Under the pieces are notes generated by a model. That model had not been told where the DNA came from, made no database searches, and saw nothing but the letters and a program-made list of their open reading frames with translations. The position numbers and the translations under genes are program-made. This document shows positions 9,535-20,858 of a stretch of 64,000 nt of DNA, piece after piece (the first letter of the stretch is position 1; every line of letters begins with the position of its first letter). Location of the stretch: contig CAJQUW010007057.1 of the NCBI GenBank assembly GCA_907163375.1, positions 1 through 64,000 of the forward strand, in the 5' to 3' direction. This DNA is from Prostheceraeus crozeri (taxonomy: Eukaryota; Platyhelminthes; Polycladida; Euryleptidae).

Positions 9535-12500
9535 TCAAAAGCGGGTTAAGGTGAGTAATGTTTATCTTAATGAATCTACATGAAGCCTTTCAATTAAACA
9601 TTACAGAAGACTTCTAACTTGGATAATGACATGAATCATCCCTTGTATGTCTTCAGTGAGTTCTGCATAGAGGGGAACTTTTAAAAAAGCACTTCATTCC
9701 CATGCGCATGTAAGAATCGTGGCGTAACTTTACTGAAGCCTTAGAACTCGCTCACATCTGTTGCATGATACACAAAGCGATATCATTTTCATGACCAGTT
9801 GCACGCAATTTACGAAAAACAAAGAAAAGTAGACATGTGGACGAGAGTGAGATCTTATTTGCCTAGATGGGGAATGCTGGGGAGCAGCTGTCCATTCTCT
9901 TCTCTTAGACGACGAATCACAGAAATTTTCTTGTCAATCTTGAGTTAGCCTTACATCATTTGTATTTGTGAGTTTAATGCATCTTTTATCACATCAATTG
10001 TGTAAGACGCCAGCAATACTTTATATCAACTGGACACGCATGATTTTGGAGTTTTCTGAGGCAGATGGATACCTCAAGCTGTCAATCATCGGTAAGTAGC
10101 TTGAATCGTTCAGATGTTATTGTACTGAACTCCAATTCTAAACACGAAACTGCGTAATGCATGTGACATTAGAAAGCGATCAGTCTATCATTTCTATACC
10201 TAAATGCTTCCCAAACTCTGATTTCTTTTTAATCAATTGTTAAATCCCTCCAATCTCCAATCGTTATTGTAAATAAAATAATCAAATATTGAGTTGAATC
10301 TTCACTGCCAATTCAAGGGCCGTGAAAGGCCAATGAAAGGTGCGAAGGGGTCCAGTCAGAAAGGGTCCATAAAATGTTAACTGAAATCTCATCTTTGTGG
10401 TGACGTTTGAATAAATATGTCTTGATGTAGCAAAAACTGAAATAAAAAATCTCAAGAATGAGGTTCCCAACTTTAATGATTGATTTAAATCACATCTATT
10501 CAAAAAGGGTCTGAATGGTCTTGTAGACGAAGGGTCCAAATTACTATGGTCCAAATTCTTATAATGGTCCAAAAACTGCAAAGGGCAGATTCAATGGATA
10601 GATTATGTGGAACGAAATCGCGATATTTCCAGCTTAATTGAATGACATTTTTATCTTGTATGGATGAATGGTTTGGTTTCATTCCCGATTACATTAAAAG
10701 AAAAAGCGATTATTTGGCAACTAGATTATCACTATACAGAGCATCAATTTACAAAACAATGCATTAATCACGTGAAAGCATGTATAACCGTATGCCAAGC
10801 TGTCTTTTTCGATAACATCTAAATAAACCTGAAAATTGATAAGCTTAATTTAGTGAAAAATGTGATGATTTCACAGCTGAGGAAAATTAATCTTCGCTTT
10901 TGACAGTCATCTTGACAACATGAACACTAAAGTAGCAAGCTGTATTAAAACAAATGTGTGGAACCTGTCTTAGAATATGATTATAAGGAACACTAAAACG
11001 CGCTCAGATGCCTCTTCAGTATGATCGACGTTTCGCTCGTTGATTTTGCTAATGAGCAGCATTTATATCTTTTTGCAAATAATTTATTTTAAAATCTCTT
11101 ATTCAACGTTGATGGAATCAAAATATTCTAATAGTAAATTTACTTTAAAGAACTTTGGAAATCTTAATTATCCGTTTAAACTTAAAGAGATATTTAAAGA
11201 TCGACATTTTGATGACGTCATTGAACCAAAGAGGAGTCAAGAGCGAGTTGTAAGCAAACCATGATAACATGCATCGACATCAAATAACAACAATGCGGCA
11301 CATTTTTCTTCAACACCAATCAGAACCTTTTTATAATCTATAAATTTTTTCAATATTATTTAATAAGTAATAGTTAATTACATGTAGCTACTGTGCTGCG
11401 CATGATAATCACACTTTCACATATGATGATGCAAAATTATATCAATTCCATAATTGCTATTTTACACTTAAACCTACACCTAAATCAACTTGATCAATAA
11501 TTCACCTAATTTTTGCCAGCATAATAAACTTGCTAATGTACTACATAATCAAGATGAATTGATGATCAAAGTCAATTTCATCCATCCAATAAAATATTCT
11601 AAAACATATTTCTCTATTTTCATAGAGGATGCCGGTCAACAAAACATTTCCTCATTAACAAAGCATGTATGCATATTTTACATGTTCTAATCTATTTCAC
11701 ACCAGATTCAGTTGACCGGGAATCAATTTTCTTTGCCTTATTACTAAATTATTCGATTGACCAAGAAAACATACGTAAGAGAATCTTTATTTTGTTATAA
11801 TGCATGTTTCAAGTCGTTAGATTTAGACTGAATTTCGTTTTAAAATCTCGGTGTTTGATATTACCTGTCTGTCTGTGGGATCGACGGATGTCGCTTTTCA
11901 ACTATTAAAATTATCAAATACATAAACTACTTATGTGTGCATCGTGGAAGACGGTAGGCCCTAGAATAATTCACTCCATTCTATTATAGCTTAAGTTGAG
12001 CTCGGAATACTGACAATTCAACGAAAAGTTTTCAATTAGAGCATATAGGCCTACAGACTGTTTCATTCACCTGCTGAGGACGGAGGACGAGGACAGCTCG
12101 TCATTGTTATTTAATCTCAGCTCACGACTTAATTGAATACCACTTTGTCACAAGTGCCGACGCTTGAATAAAATCGCTCAAAACCCGAATTGAAATCAAA
12201 TGAATTGACGTCAAGCCTGCATCTTTTCGACAGTAATTCGAAGTTACAGTATATTCATGAATGAATGATGCACTTTCTATGCACATAAAGTTCTGAGTCA
12301 TGTCAGCTGTATAAGACGTATTGATATTGTTCAGAATATAAAAAGCTATAGTTTGGTTAGAACATTATTAGAGTTGACATTCATTCTGACTCGAGAAGCT
12401 ATCTATGAGCTTGTTGTCAATTGCGTGTCGTCAGAAATGTGTTTAATATTTTAACAATTGAAATCATCAGGATAATAGGCTATCTAGCTAACCTAGCAAA

Positions 12501-12599
12501 TCTTAAGCTGCAACGCATGGATTGTACACGTATATTCAAAATCAGGAGGCTCAAACGATTATCTTTTGTTCTCGAATGAGTTGATATCAGAGTTTGTTT
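9535..12599. other. No gene recognised
   Basis: AT-rich sequence with short frames that carry no recognisable domains. At 10345-10580 the motif GGGTCCA/TGGTCCAAA recurs about six times at irregular spacing, perhaps an eroded tandem repeat. Confidence 0.4.
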
Positions 12600-12880
12600 T
12601 GAAAAGAGGAAAAGGTCATGTGACTGATTCGAATGGGGGACGCCATCATATCCCATTGAATCTTGTGGAATTGAATGCTTCTATTCAAGCGCCAAAACAT
12701 TTTACAGCTCAAGGAAACCGTCCAAGGCCAACAAAAAAAGTGCAGAATTTACGCGAAGAGAGGGATTACACGGGAGACAGTATTCTATATCCCAGAGTGT
12801 ATTGGTGACCCTGCCCTCTGCGCTTCACCATGTTTGGATGAATGGGAAGTTCATTGTTTAGTACATGAAGACGATAGCTC
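12600..12880 (+). pseudogene. piggyBac-type transposase C-terminal Cys-rich domain, remnant
   Basis: PiggyBac and PGBD transposases end in a cross-brace zinc finger of the form CxxC..RxxTxxxC..C..PLCxxPCFxxYH. Here one frame has GRHHIPLN and RPTKK (12640-12740). A second frame, entered near 12735, carries KCRIYAKRGITRETVFYIPE and then PALCASPCLDEW (to about 12860). Several zinc-ligand cysteines survive, others are lost, and a frameshift separates the halves. No catalytic domain precedes it. It is an old fragment, unrelated in position to the piggyBac element at 39-42 kb. Confidence 0.5.
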
Positions 12881-13138
12881 ATAATCTTTTCGTGACATGA
12901 AATTTTGTTGAGCTACAAATTACATGTATATGTAATATATCGATGTGTTAGTAACTTCATGTCTCTTGTGCAATGTATTATGTTTCTTGCGCATCACACC
13001 AATTTGTAGATAGCATTTTGTGACCTGCAATCCAAATTTTGTTTAATATAAAAGGTTTTGATACCATTAGGTGTGTGGACATCGATCTTGTCATCGGCTA
13101 CAATTATATTGCAGCATTTACATTGTGGTTCTCCGCAA

Positions 13139-13160
13139 TGGTAAGCGGAGACATCCCATA

Positions 13161-13237
<77 letters not shown>

Positions 13238-13275
13238 TGTATAGATGTATATATATATATATATGTGTATATATA
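13139..13275. repeat. Shared PLE 3' tail plus (AT)n microsatellite, copy 1
   Basis: TGGTAAGCGGAGACATCCCA then TAATAA and a long AT tract. The same 26-bp block plus AT tract occurs at 15895-16020. In transcription direction (minus) it is the 3' end of the PLE at 13447-15894. Confidence 0.8.
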
Positions 13276-13351
13276 TACGTAGTGACTCAGGAGTCAAAGG
13301 GCTCTCACGCCGTCCACTGATCCCACAAGTGTTGAGAAGAAAAGACAAATG

Positions 13352-13394
13352 TGGTGGAGACTAGTTTCGGATTTAATCCTTTATCAATCCACTG
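13352..13394 (-). ncRNA. Hammerhead-ribozyme-like fold in PLE 3' UTR (copy A)
   Basis: On the minus strand: stem I GTGGA/TCCAC, core UUGAUAA, stem II GGAU/AUCC, GAAA, then palindromic ACTAGT and the cleavage-type triplet GUC. PLEs are known to carry hammerheads with very short palindromic stem III that act as dimers. Core position 3 is U instead of C and position 8 is A instead of G, a pair-preserving double change; there is one extra A before stem II. Activity unknown. Confidence 0.5.
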
Positions 13395-13446
13395 CACTTG
13401 ACACGAAAAGACACAAAGTGAATGAAGTAAGCCAGAAAGTTACAAA

Positions 13447-15894
13447 TCAGCGATGAACATTCGTCATGAAACTTCGTAAGTTGGCATGCATAGAGTACGA
13501 TGGACAAACTCTGACGTCATACAATTGCTGCTGACAATAGCGTACAATACGTTCGCTGCAGCGACTAAAAGGAACTACTAAATGCAAATCTTTGGACACA
13601 TTTAAACATTGGTTCAAACCAAATGGAGACAAAGTGTGCAACCTTTTGATCCATTTATTCTCTTTATACAAGCGCTTTCTTTCGTTTGGACAGTGCTCTA
13701 GTGCCGTAAAGGTAAAATCTGATATGTTACAATTTTCATTAAAATGCTTTGCTACAGATGTACAATAAAAATGTCTGATGTTATACAAATGTTCGCTAAT
13801 TCTCTTTGCCAGCGTCCTTGACGTCTGACCCACATACTGACAGCGGCACCGTTTACATATAATCAGATAAATGACATTGACGTTTTTACAATTTAGCCTA
13901 TGTACAATTAAAAACCTGTTTCTATTTACACTATCTACAACTGAATGGGTGGGCACACCATAAATACAGACTTCACAATCACAAGGTGTAAACCCTGTTT
14001 CCCAGAAATGTGGAAGCTGCAGGGTAAACTTTAGCACATTCCTGACAGTGTTTCGTATAATACTGCGAGAATATCCTTGTTCTCGCCACTTTGACTGGAC
14101 AGTTTCCTTCACACTTTTAAAATCTTCATAAGTTGAACAGCGAGTGGCCCACCTTAGAACTTGACAAAAGAGGATGGAACGAAAGACATGTGGTGGATGA
14201 AAAGACTTCTGTGATAAAATGCCATGACTGTCTGTAGGCTTAAAGTCTACTCTATAAAGAATACAAGGTGTAGACTTGTACAAAAGTAAATCCAGAAAAC
14301 GAATTCTACTAAGGTCGAAACACATTTCTACTTTTATAGTAGAATACATGGAGTTCACAAAATCACAGAACTCATAGAGAGCGCTATCTGAAAAATCCCA
14401 TGTGAGAAAAATGTTATCGATAAAGCGCTTCCACATGGAAGGTCGACAACGAAACTGTAAAGCCTTCTCTTCCCATTCGATAAGAAAAATATTTGCATAA
14501 GAAGGACCAAATGGACAGCCCATAGCAGTACCTTGTGTTTGTACAAATTTCTCGCCGTGAAAATCAAAACAATTATTGGTTAAAATGATGCGGAGCATCG
14601 TAAGCAAGGTAAGGTCAGACCTCTTTACATCAGGAGATCTCAAAAATGCATCGCTTACAGCAGCTATACCATCTTCAGTTGGTATATTCGTATAAAGTGA
14701 ATTCACATCAAGTGTAACAAAGAAAGTTCTGTCAGTGACACTGACGTCCTGCAACAAAGAAATAAAATGTGGTGAATCTCTGACATAGCTAGATCCAGCC
14801 TGAGCTAACGGTGACAAAAAATGTTCTAAAAGAATACTGCATGTTCTTGTAACACTATTACAGTCACTAACTATAGGTCGACCAGGTGGCATACCCGGGA
14901 CATACCAAGACTCCTTATGAGCTTTAGGAAGTAAATAAAAATTGCGAGTCTTAAAATTATCTGATGGCTCTAAAGCCATGTACTCTTTTTTAGTCACAAA
15001 ACCTTTTTTGTATAAATAAGACAACAAATTAAGCAAGCGACGACGAACATGCGAGTCAAGATCTGATTCCAGAGGCATGTAGAATGATTCATTTGTTAAC
15101 TGACGGAAAGCCTCTGCCTCATAATGCTTCTTGGGTAGAATCATCCACTGAGATCCCTTGTCTACTGGAGTTATTACAACAGAATCATTAAAACGAAGTC
15201 GTTTCAACTCCCTCCTTTCATCGAGGGTCAAGTTGTCTCTGGAAAAACAGCATTTACATTTATACAACATATTAACAATGTCATCACGTATGCGTTTGCA
15301 ATTTACATGAACACTGTCAGGTATTAAATTCTTAGGAGGATAACGCCCACTTTTGAAAGGAAATCTACAGACATTTGTGGACTCAGAAAAAACAACAAGT
15401 GACCACTGGTACTTCCGTAAAAAATCGTCTACACCATGCAAAATATCCTTGTGACAATTTTTTCCCATGGGAGTAGGAATAAACTTCGCAGTATTAGACA
15501 AAAGCTGGCGAGTCATATGATTTACTTCAAAATCTACATCTGTGCAGACAAAATTACGACCGCAAACATTGTGGGAATTATTGCTGACTGTAGTAAGACT
15601 ATATGAAGTTTCTATAAAAAACGCTTTAGATCTTCATAAACAGATTCACGAACAGAATGACTCCATAAACCATTTGTAGCATCAAAAGTTTCAGGTGCTC
15701 GTAAAACATTGCAACCAGCAGGAGTTTTATCTTTAATAAGCTTATTTAACTCCAAGAGGTTAGCTTTTGAGTCTGATTGAGCATCTTCGGGAATACCATT
15801 AAGCAAGACAGAAATGAAAGCATTCGGAAATACACGCTTCGCACAATAAATGATAGTACGGAAATTGGTAAAATTCGTACTCGGTTTGTTTCTT
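13447..15894 (-). pseudogene. Neptune-like Penelope element: RT plus C-terminal GIY-YIG, catalytic Asp lost
   Basis: The main frame (13447-15516) gives 689 residues: DKGS (119-122), LPKAHK (196-201), FVTLDVNSLYTN (motif A, Asp270), GTAMGCPFGPSYAN (motif B), then motif C as RFIDNIF (364-370). A GIY-YIG domain follows (about 545-660): VIYLI, CQYVGQTSR (559-567), the arginine in KRISEH, KENKWIKR and GLNQ. A CDCEVC cluster precedes it. PLEs copy RNA at nicked DNA ends and use GIY-YIG to cut. Motif C should read IDD; the second Asp is Asn (codon 14413-14415), which should abolish polymerisation. An N-terminal extension continues upstream in a second frame (15615-15894), joined through a frameshift in a T6 run near 15620. 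It ends abruptly at the tail of the next PLE, so the element is 5'-truncated. Confidence 0.8.
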
Positions 15895-15916
15895 TGGTAA
15901 GCGGAGACATCCCATA

Positions 15917-15997
<81 letters not shown>

Positions 15998-16020
15998 AAT
16001 ATATATGTATAGATATATAA
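15895..16020. repeat. Shared PLE 3' tail plus (AT)n microsatellite, copy 2
   Basis: Second copy of the block seen at 13139, followed by about 100 bp of AT repeat and a similar ATATGTATAGAT segment. In minus-strand direction it closes the PLE at 16170-17083 and directly abuts the truncated 5' end of the downstream PLE. Confidence 0.8.
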
Positions 16021-16074
16021 TATCTATAGGGACCCTCACGCCGACAATTCGAAATGAAACAAAAAGACAGTTTC

Positions 16075-16122
16075 TGTGGAAGACCGGTTTCGCTTATTGA
16101 AAATAGCTTTATCAATTCCACA
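16075..16122 (-). ncRNA. Hammerhead-ribozyme-like fold in PLE 3' UTR (copy B)
   Basis: Minus strand: seven-base stem I (TGTGGAA at 16116-16122 read on minus, TTCCACA at 16075-16081), core UUGAUAA, a GCU/AGC-based stem II with a one-base bulge, GAAA, palindromic ACCGGT, then C before stem I. It has the same U3-A8 double change as copy A although stems and loops differ in sequence, which argues for conserved structure. Confidence 0.5.
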
Positions 16123-16169
16123 CTGGACAAGATGAAAGTCAAAAGTGAACGTGACACAAAGTTGTAAAG

Positions 16170-17083
16170 TCAGACATCAGTTCTCAACAAAGTGCGCAAA
16201 TTTGATTGGTTTGTAAAAACACCAGTGACCTGCACATTAGACAATTCTTTCTGACAATAGCGCAGGACACGCTTGCTGCAATTGCTATGTGGCACAATGA
16301 AACGCAACTTATTACATTTATTCATTGCTTGATTCAAGCCATTTGGGGTAAGAGCACACATCCGTTTAATCCAAATGTTCTCTTTCAGTAACCTTTTTTC
16401 AGGGTTCGGACAATGTTCAACACCAAAGTAAGAAAAATGAGATAGATTACAAAGAGAATTAAAATGTTTTGCAACAGATGTATCATGACATGCCTTGATA
16501 TTCGCTATGTGTTCAGAAATACGTTTACGCAAACATCTAGAGGTTTGCCCAACTAAGGTTACTTTACAATTTTTACAAATTATCACATAGATGATGTTAA
16601 AATCTGTACATTGGATCTTATGCACAATGGGAAAAGGAGTGTTAAAAATATTTACAACATAATTACATGAGAGACTGTATGTACATATACTACAATTACA
16701 CGGCAAAAAGCCTGTGTTCCATGACGTAGGAGTCTGCTTCGTAAGAGAAAAAATGGTACGAACAGTAGATCGTATAGCACTCCTACTATAACCTTGATCG
16801 CGCCAAACTTTTTGTACAGTTTTCTTGGTATCTTGAAAATCCTGGTAAGTGGAGCTATGAGAAGCCCATCTATACACGTGACCGTAAACAATACTTTTAA
16901 AAACGTGATTCGGATGATAGGAATTGCTACTCAGCAAGCAATGCCTATCCAAACTTTTAAAACCAATGCGAGACAGCAGAAAATTATGACATTTATATAA
17001 CTCTAAATCTAAAAAACGAAGCTTTTCAAAATCATGATGTAAAGTTACCTTAATACACGGATGAAAGCAATTTACAGATTCAT
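16170..17083 (-). pseudogene. Second Neptune-like PLE, 5'-truncated: RT thumb plus GIY-YIG
   Basis: Reads from a truncated start near 17083 (ESVNCFHPCIKV) through RT thumb (RFLDLELYKC, HPNHVFKSIVYGHVYRWA) to a complete GIY-YIG domain: IIYVIICKNCKVTLVGQTSR, RKRISEH, KENIWIKR, GLNQ. The C-terminus (IVPHSNCSKRVLRYCQKEL) aligns with that of the PLE at 13447, but the two differ at many positions, so they are separate families of one lineage. LVG replaces the usual YVG/YIG. The palm with its catalytic motifs is missing. The frame stays open to the TAA at 16170. Confidence 0.7.
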
Positions 17084-17108
17084 AAAAAAATATATATGTA
17101 TATATATC
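17084..17108. repeat. Short AT microsatellite joining two PLEs
   Basis: A run of A then TATATATGTATATATAT lies between the truncated 5' end of the 16170-17083 PLE and the 3' end (CCTTTCAATGTACAGC on plus) of the next one. It mirrors the AT-tract junctions at 13165 and 15921. Confidence 0.6.
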
Positions 17109-18062
17109 CTTTCAATGTACAGCAAAAAGAATTGCATGTTCCGAACTAGTTTCGATGTATATTTACATCATCTTCAGCGGTTACAAAAGAGTCATAAAAT
17201 TGCGTACAAGTCATTTTATACAACACTGGATAAAACAGCTTTCTCTTCATTTACATTTGCAATAAAAGTCGTCACCAAATCGAATACGTCACTTGTCACA
17301 TGTCAACCGGTGTCATAAACACTCTACGTCACAATCTAAGTGATAGTGGAAACGATCCGTTCCGTTCATTCGCAAAGCAGTCAGAATCAGAATTGTTAGC
17401 TATCAAATTGATTCGAGAAAAAACGGAAATTTTTAATAACTCAAGATAGAAAAGTTATCTTGTTTCGGTGCATTCTCGTGCATCGAAACTTCAGTGTGAG
17501 TTGGGTAGCCTCTAAGATGCTCACTAATGCGAGTGTTAAAGTGCCTAGTGGTGGCACCGATGTACCGCATCAAACAGCGGTCACAGGCATAATTGTAGAC
17601 AATGTTTGATTTCAAGCCACTCGCAATCTTATCTTTATTTTGAAAAAAAATCTCTGAGCTTGGAAGTTTTATATGCGGATTTAATAACAGCTTCAGAGAG
17701 ACTTTGGTTAATTTTGTGGATCTTTAGAGCCTTCTTGAATGAACGGAAGTGACCAGTAAATGATTTTTTTATCATTTTCCGATTATGATTCAGTTTTGAC
17801 CTTTGTCTGCACACAAGTTTTCTGCTCAATTTGTTGTTTTATTTTGAATAGTTTATCATCAGGAAAACCGTTATCTTTGAAAATCACAATAATTTTGTCT
17901 GCAGCAGACTGATAAAGATCCCAATTTGAACAAATCTTGAACGCACGAGACAACAATGATCGAATTGCTGCCATTTTGTACTTCTCGGGAGCATAAGCGA
18001 AATATGGACTATATACTCCTGTATTAGTAGATTTCATGTGGAAATCGATATCTCTCAAACGG
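17109..18062 (-). pseudogene. Poseidon/Penelope-like PLE 3' half (thumb, linker, GIY-YIG, 3' UTR)
   Basis: Minus-strand pieces in order: RT thumb (YSPYFAYAPEKYKMAAIRSL, 17783-18050), linker (17635-17829, ending TSKLRDFF), then GIY-YIG (17433-17640: NIVYNYACDRCLMRYIGATT, RISEHLRG), a 3' UTR with a hammerhead-like fold and an AT-rich junction. A homopolymer frameshift near 17642 separates linker and nuclease, and another break lies near 17820. The thumb segment is almost identical to that in the palindrome arms (18477-18730), so this is another copy of the same family, in tandem with it. Confidence 0.7.
17141..17180 (-). ncRNA. Hammerhead-ribozyme-like fold, canonical core
   Basis: Minus strand CCG, then CUGAAGA, stem II GATGT/ACATC, GAAA, palindromic ACTAGT, U, CGG. 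The core fits CUGANGA...GAAA...UH exactly except for one extra U before stem II; stem I is only 3 bp. Near-identical copies lie at 20441-20480 and 22480-22519, where stem II has one G-U pair. Confidence 0.55.
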
Positions 18063-18476
18063 AGTCTCTCAAACGATATCTCAGAGGTTAGTGACATCGT
18101 AAGGCAGTGTGAGATTGCAACGAAAGATGATCTGAATGATCATTTCAGTAAACAGAAAAAGCAGTCAACATAATGGCAAATATGGTAATTTCCATCTTCG
18201 CAGATAGGACAAACATTCTCTGGATGCATTTCAAGGCAAGAATCTTTATGAGATTCTTGATACGCATGCTGATGGTCTTATCGACCTCAGTGGCAAAAAC
18301 CAGTGACCGGACAAAACCAGTGAAACCCAGGACAAAAGAATTGCTGAGGCCTAAATAATACTAAACAATCTCAAATGTTTTCATTTCTTCATGTTCTTTA
18401 TTCATGTGGACATTGCGAATGACCGAGGCGTCTCCAACTCTACCATGAATTTGGAGTTGATGCAGAATTTGGAATT

Positions 18477-20405
18477 AACCCTTGTCTGCACACAAGTTTT
18501 CTGCTCAATTTGTTGTTTTATTTTGAATAGTTTATCATCAGGAAAACCGTTATCTTTGAAAATCACAATAATTTTGTCTGCAGCAGACTGATAAAGATCC
18601 CAATTTGAACAAATCTTGAACGCACGAGACAACAATGATCGAATTGCTGCCATTTTGTACTTCTCGGGAGCATAAGCGAAATATGGACTATATACTCCTG
18701 TATTAGTAGATTTCATGTGGAAATCGATATGAAATTCTCCAGACTGAAGAGTGACCTCAGTATCCAGAAATGTAATACTGTTGCTCTTACTCTCCTCAAT
18801 AGTGAATTGGATGTTATCATCCACATTATTCAAAAAATTCAAAAAGGCGTTAGCTTCGCTTCTGTCTCTGACTATGACGAAGCAATCGTCCACATAACGA
18901 CGATAAAGGAAAGGCAATTTGCCTTCGTACTTATGAAATTTACTTTCTATCATGTCTAGCGCAAAAGCAGCCATGGTAGGGCCAAGGTTTGAGCCCATGG
19001 CCATACCGTCCACCTGATGATAAAGTTTGTTATCAAAACTGAACAAAATGTTCGTGCAAGCAAGGTTTAATAAATTCTTTAAACCAATCTCGGATAAAGG
19101 AAAATCGTCATTAAAATCGATCATTGAGATGATGTGGTCAATAGTCTTTTTCACCGGTATGTTGGTGAAAAGATTATTCACGTCGAAACTATAAAGTTGA
19201 AAATCCTCATCTGGTAAAGAAAGTTTTTTCTTTGAATCCACAAACTGAAAAGTGTCTTTCAAATTGTATTTGGTGGGCACATATTTTTTCAACAGCTCAT
19301 CCAACCAAAGGGCAAGATTAGAGGTGTACGAGTTCCTCATACTCATTATGGGACGGTATGGTGGATTGACAGCGCATTTATGAATTTTGGGGAGCCATAT
19401 AAGTGAACAGGCTGAGACCCACTCGACCGAACATTTTTGAAGATCTCCTCAGAAATAATCTTTTTTGATTTCAGATCTTGTAACTTGCGGTTATACCTAT
19501 CCTCTTCAAGGATGAACGGCTCTTTTTTTGAGCGCTTGTCAGGCTTATATATTTTAAATCTGCTCGAATCATTCAGAATAGTCTGAATCTTCTCCACGTA
19601 GGTACTTCTGTCATTGATTAATATTTCATTGCCTTAATCAAATTTCGATATAACCAAATCTTTCTTTTTGGCCAAATCCTTGATAGTTTTCAACCTTGAT
19701 TTCCATACCTTGGAAACCCTGTGTTTATTGAAATAGGTTTTGAAAGCATTTCTGATTTTAATCATTAAATCCCCATTGATGGCAGCGCCTTCAGAATGTT
19801 TTATTTTGGAAATCAAATATTCCGCTTCGGCTTTCTGTTCATTTAAATTGATTTTTGAGTGGGGAAAGGACATAGAAAAGCCAAGTGCAAGCACTTCCTT
19901 TTTATTCTCAGTTAAAGAAACGGAAGACAGATTAACTACTGAAGAGGGAGGAATTTTCTCACGATGCGGAATAGCGGGTTTTTGAGAAACCTCGAGATTT
20001 TTCAACTTTTTTGAATGACCAGCTTGAATAATGAATTTGGTTTTAGCGACTTTCTGCTCGATGATCGACTTTACGATTTTTAAAGTTGCACCACTTATAG
20101 AAGTGTACAATTTGTCGAGTTCTAGGGATTTTGTCTTTAAATCACGTTTCGTCTCACCCATCTGTTTTCGCAATGCTGACTCCTGTGATTTCCTGATACC
20201 CTGTTTTGAGGACTTGAGGAAGTTTGGAATCCTCATACTCAGAAACTTCGGTATTAGGTGACGCTCCTTGCATTTCTGGAGGAATTGTAATCGAAGATCA
20301 GCGCGGATTATCAGCAACCTTCACTCCGTTTTTCACCAACTGCTTAGTGTCTGGGTTCAAGGCCGGTTGAATTAAATTACAACAGAGAGTGCCCAGTCGT
20401 TTCAT
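18477..20405 (-). pseudogene. Poseidon/Penelope-like PLE body (left palindrome arm)
   Basis: The minus-strand reading begins at ATG 20403-20405, right where the preceding PLE 3' end stops. The N-terminal region changes frame at least twice before a stable frame (about 20150-19634) containing VVNLSSVSLTENKKEVLALG. An in-frame TAA replaces the Lys of the RT motif DKGN near 19634. A frameshift lies in the PKIHK motif near 19385. RT continues from 19346: FDVNNLFTNIP (motif A), GMAMGSNLGPTMAAF (motif B), RRYVDDCFVIV (motif C), then the thumb. After CVQT the element ends and unrelated sequence supplies the last codons to 18402. The GIY-YIG domain is missing, so the copy is dead. Confidence 0.8.
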
Positions 20406-20858
20406 GTCCTTTCAATGTACAGCAAAAAGAATTGCATGTTCCGAACTAGTTTCGATATATATTTACATCATCTTCAGCGGTTACAAAAGAGTCACAAAAT
20501 TGCGTACAAGTCATTTTTATACAACACTGGATAAAACAGCTTTCTCTTCATTTACATTTGCAATAAAAGTCGTCACCAAATCGAATACGTCACTTGTCAC
20601 ATGTCAACCGGTGTCATAAACACTCTACGTCACAATCTAAGTGATAGTGGAAACGATCCGTTCCGTTCATTCGCAAAGCAGTCAGAATCAGAATTGTTAG
20701 CTATCAAATTGATTCGAGAAAAAACGGAAATTTTTAGTAACCGAAGATATAGAAGTTATCTTGTTTCGGTGCATGCTCGTGCATCGAAACTTCAGTGTGA
20801 GTTGGGTAACCTCTAAGGTGCTCACTAATGCGAGTGTTAAAGTGCCTAGTGGTGGCAC
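20406..20858 (-). other. PLE 3' end placed upstream of the body (pseudo-LTR), left arm
   Basis: Contains the end of a GIY-YIG frame (GATTRHFNTRISEHLRG, then a stop), a 3' UTR and a hammerhead-like fold at 20441-20480, directly followed by the body's ATG. Partial tandem copies of this kind (pLTRs) are typical of PLEs. Its GIY-YIG reading is interrupted on the upstream side by the hAT insertion at 20859. Confidence 0.7.

Noticed and set aside
13118-13348. Minus-strand ORF made of alternating Tyr and Ile
   Set aside because: It is the translation of the (AT)n microsatellite; the same applies to 15746-16157.
13139-15920. The 26-bp tail at both ends of the Neptune-like PLE as a proven target duplication
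   Set aside because: The block also closes a second PLE's 3' UTR with the same AT tract, so a shared 3' tail is at least as likely; left open as a finding.
18173-18358. 61-codon plus-strand frame in the foreign segment of the palindrome arm (also 24602-24787)
   Set aside because: No recognisable features; two copies only because the arm is duplicated.
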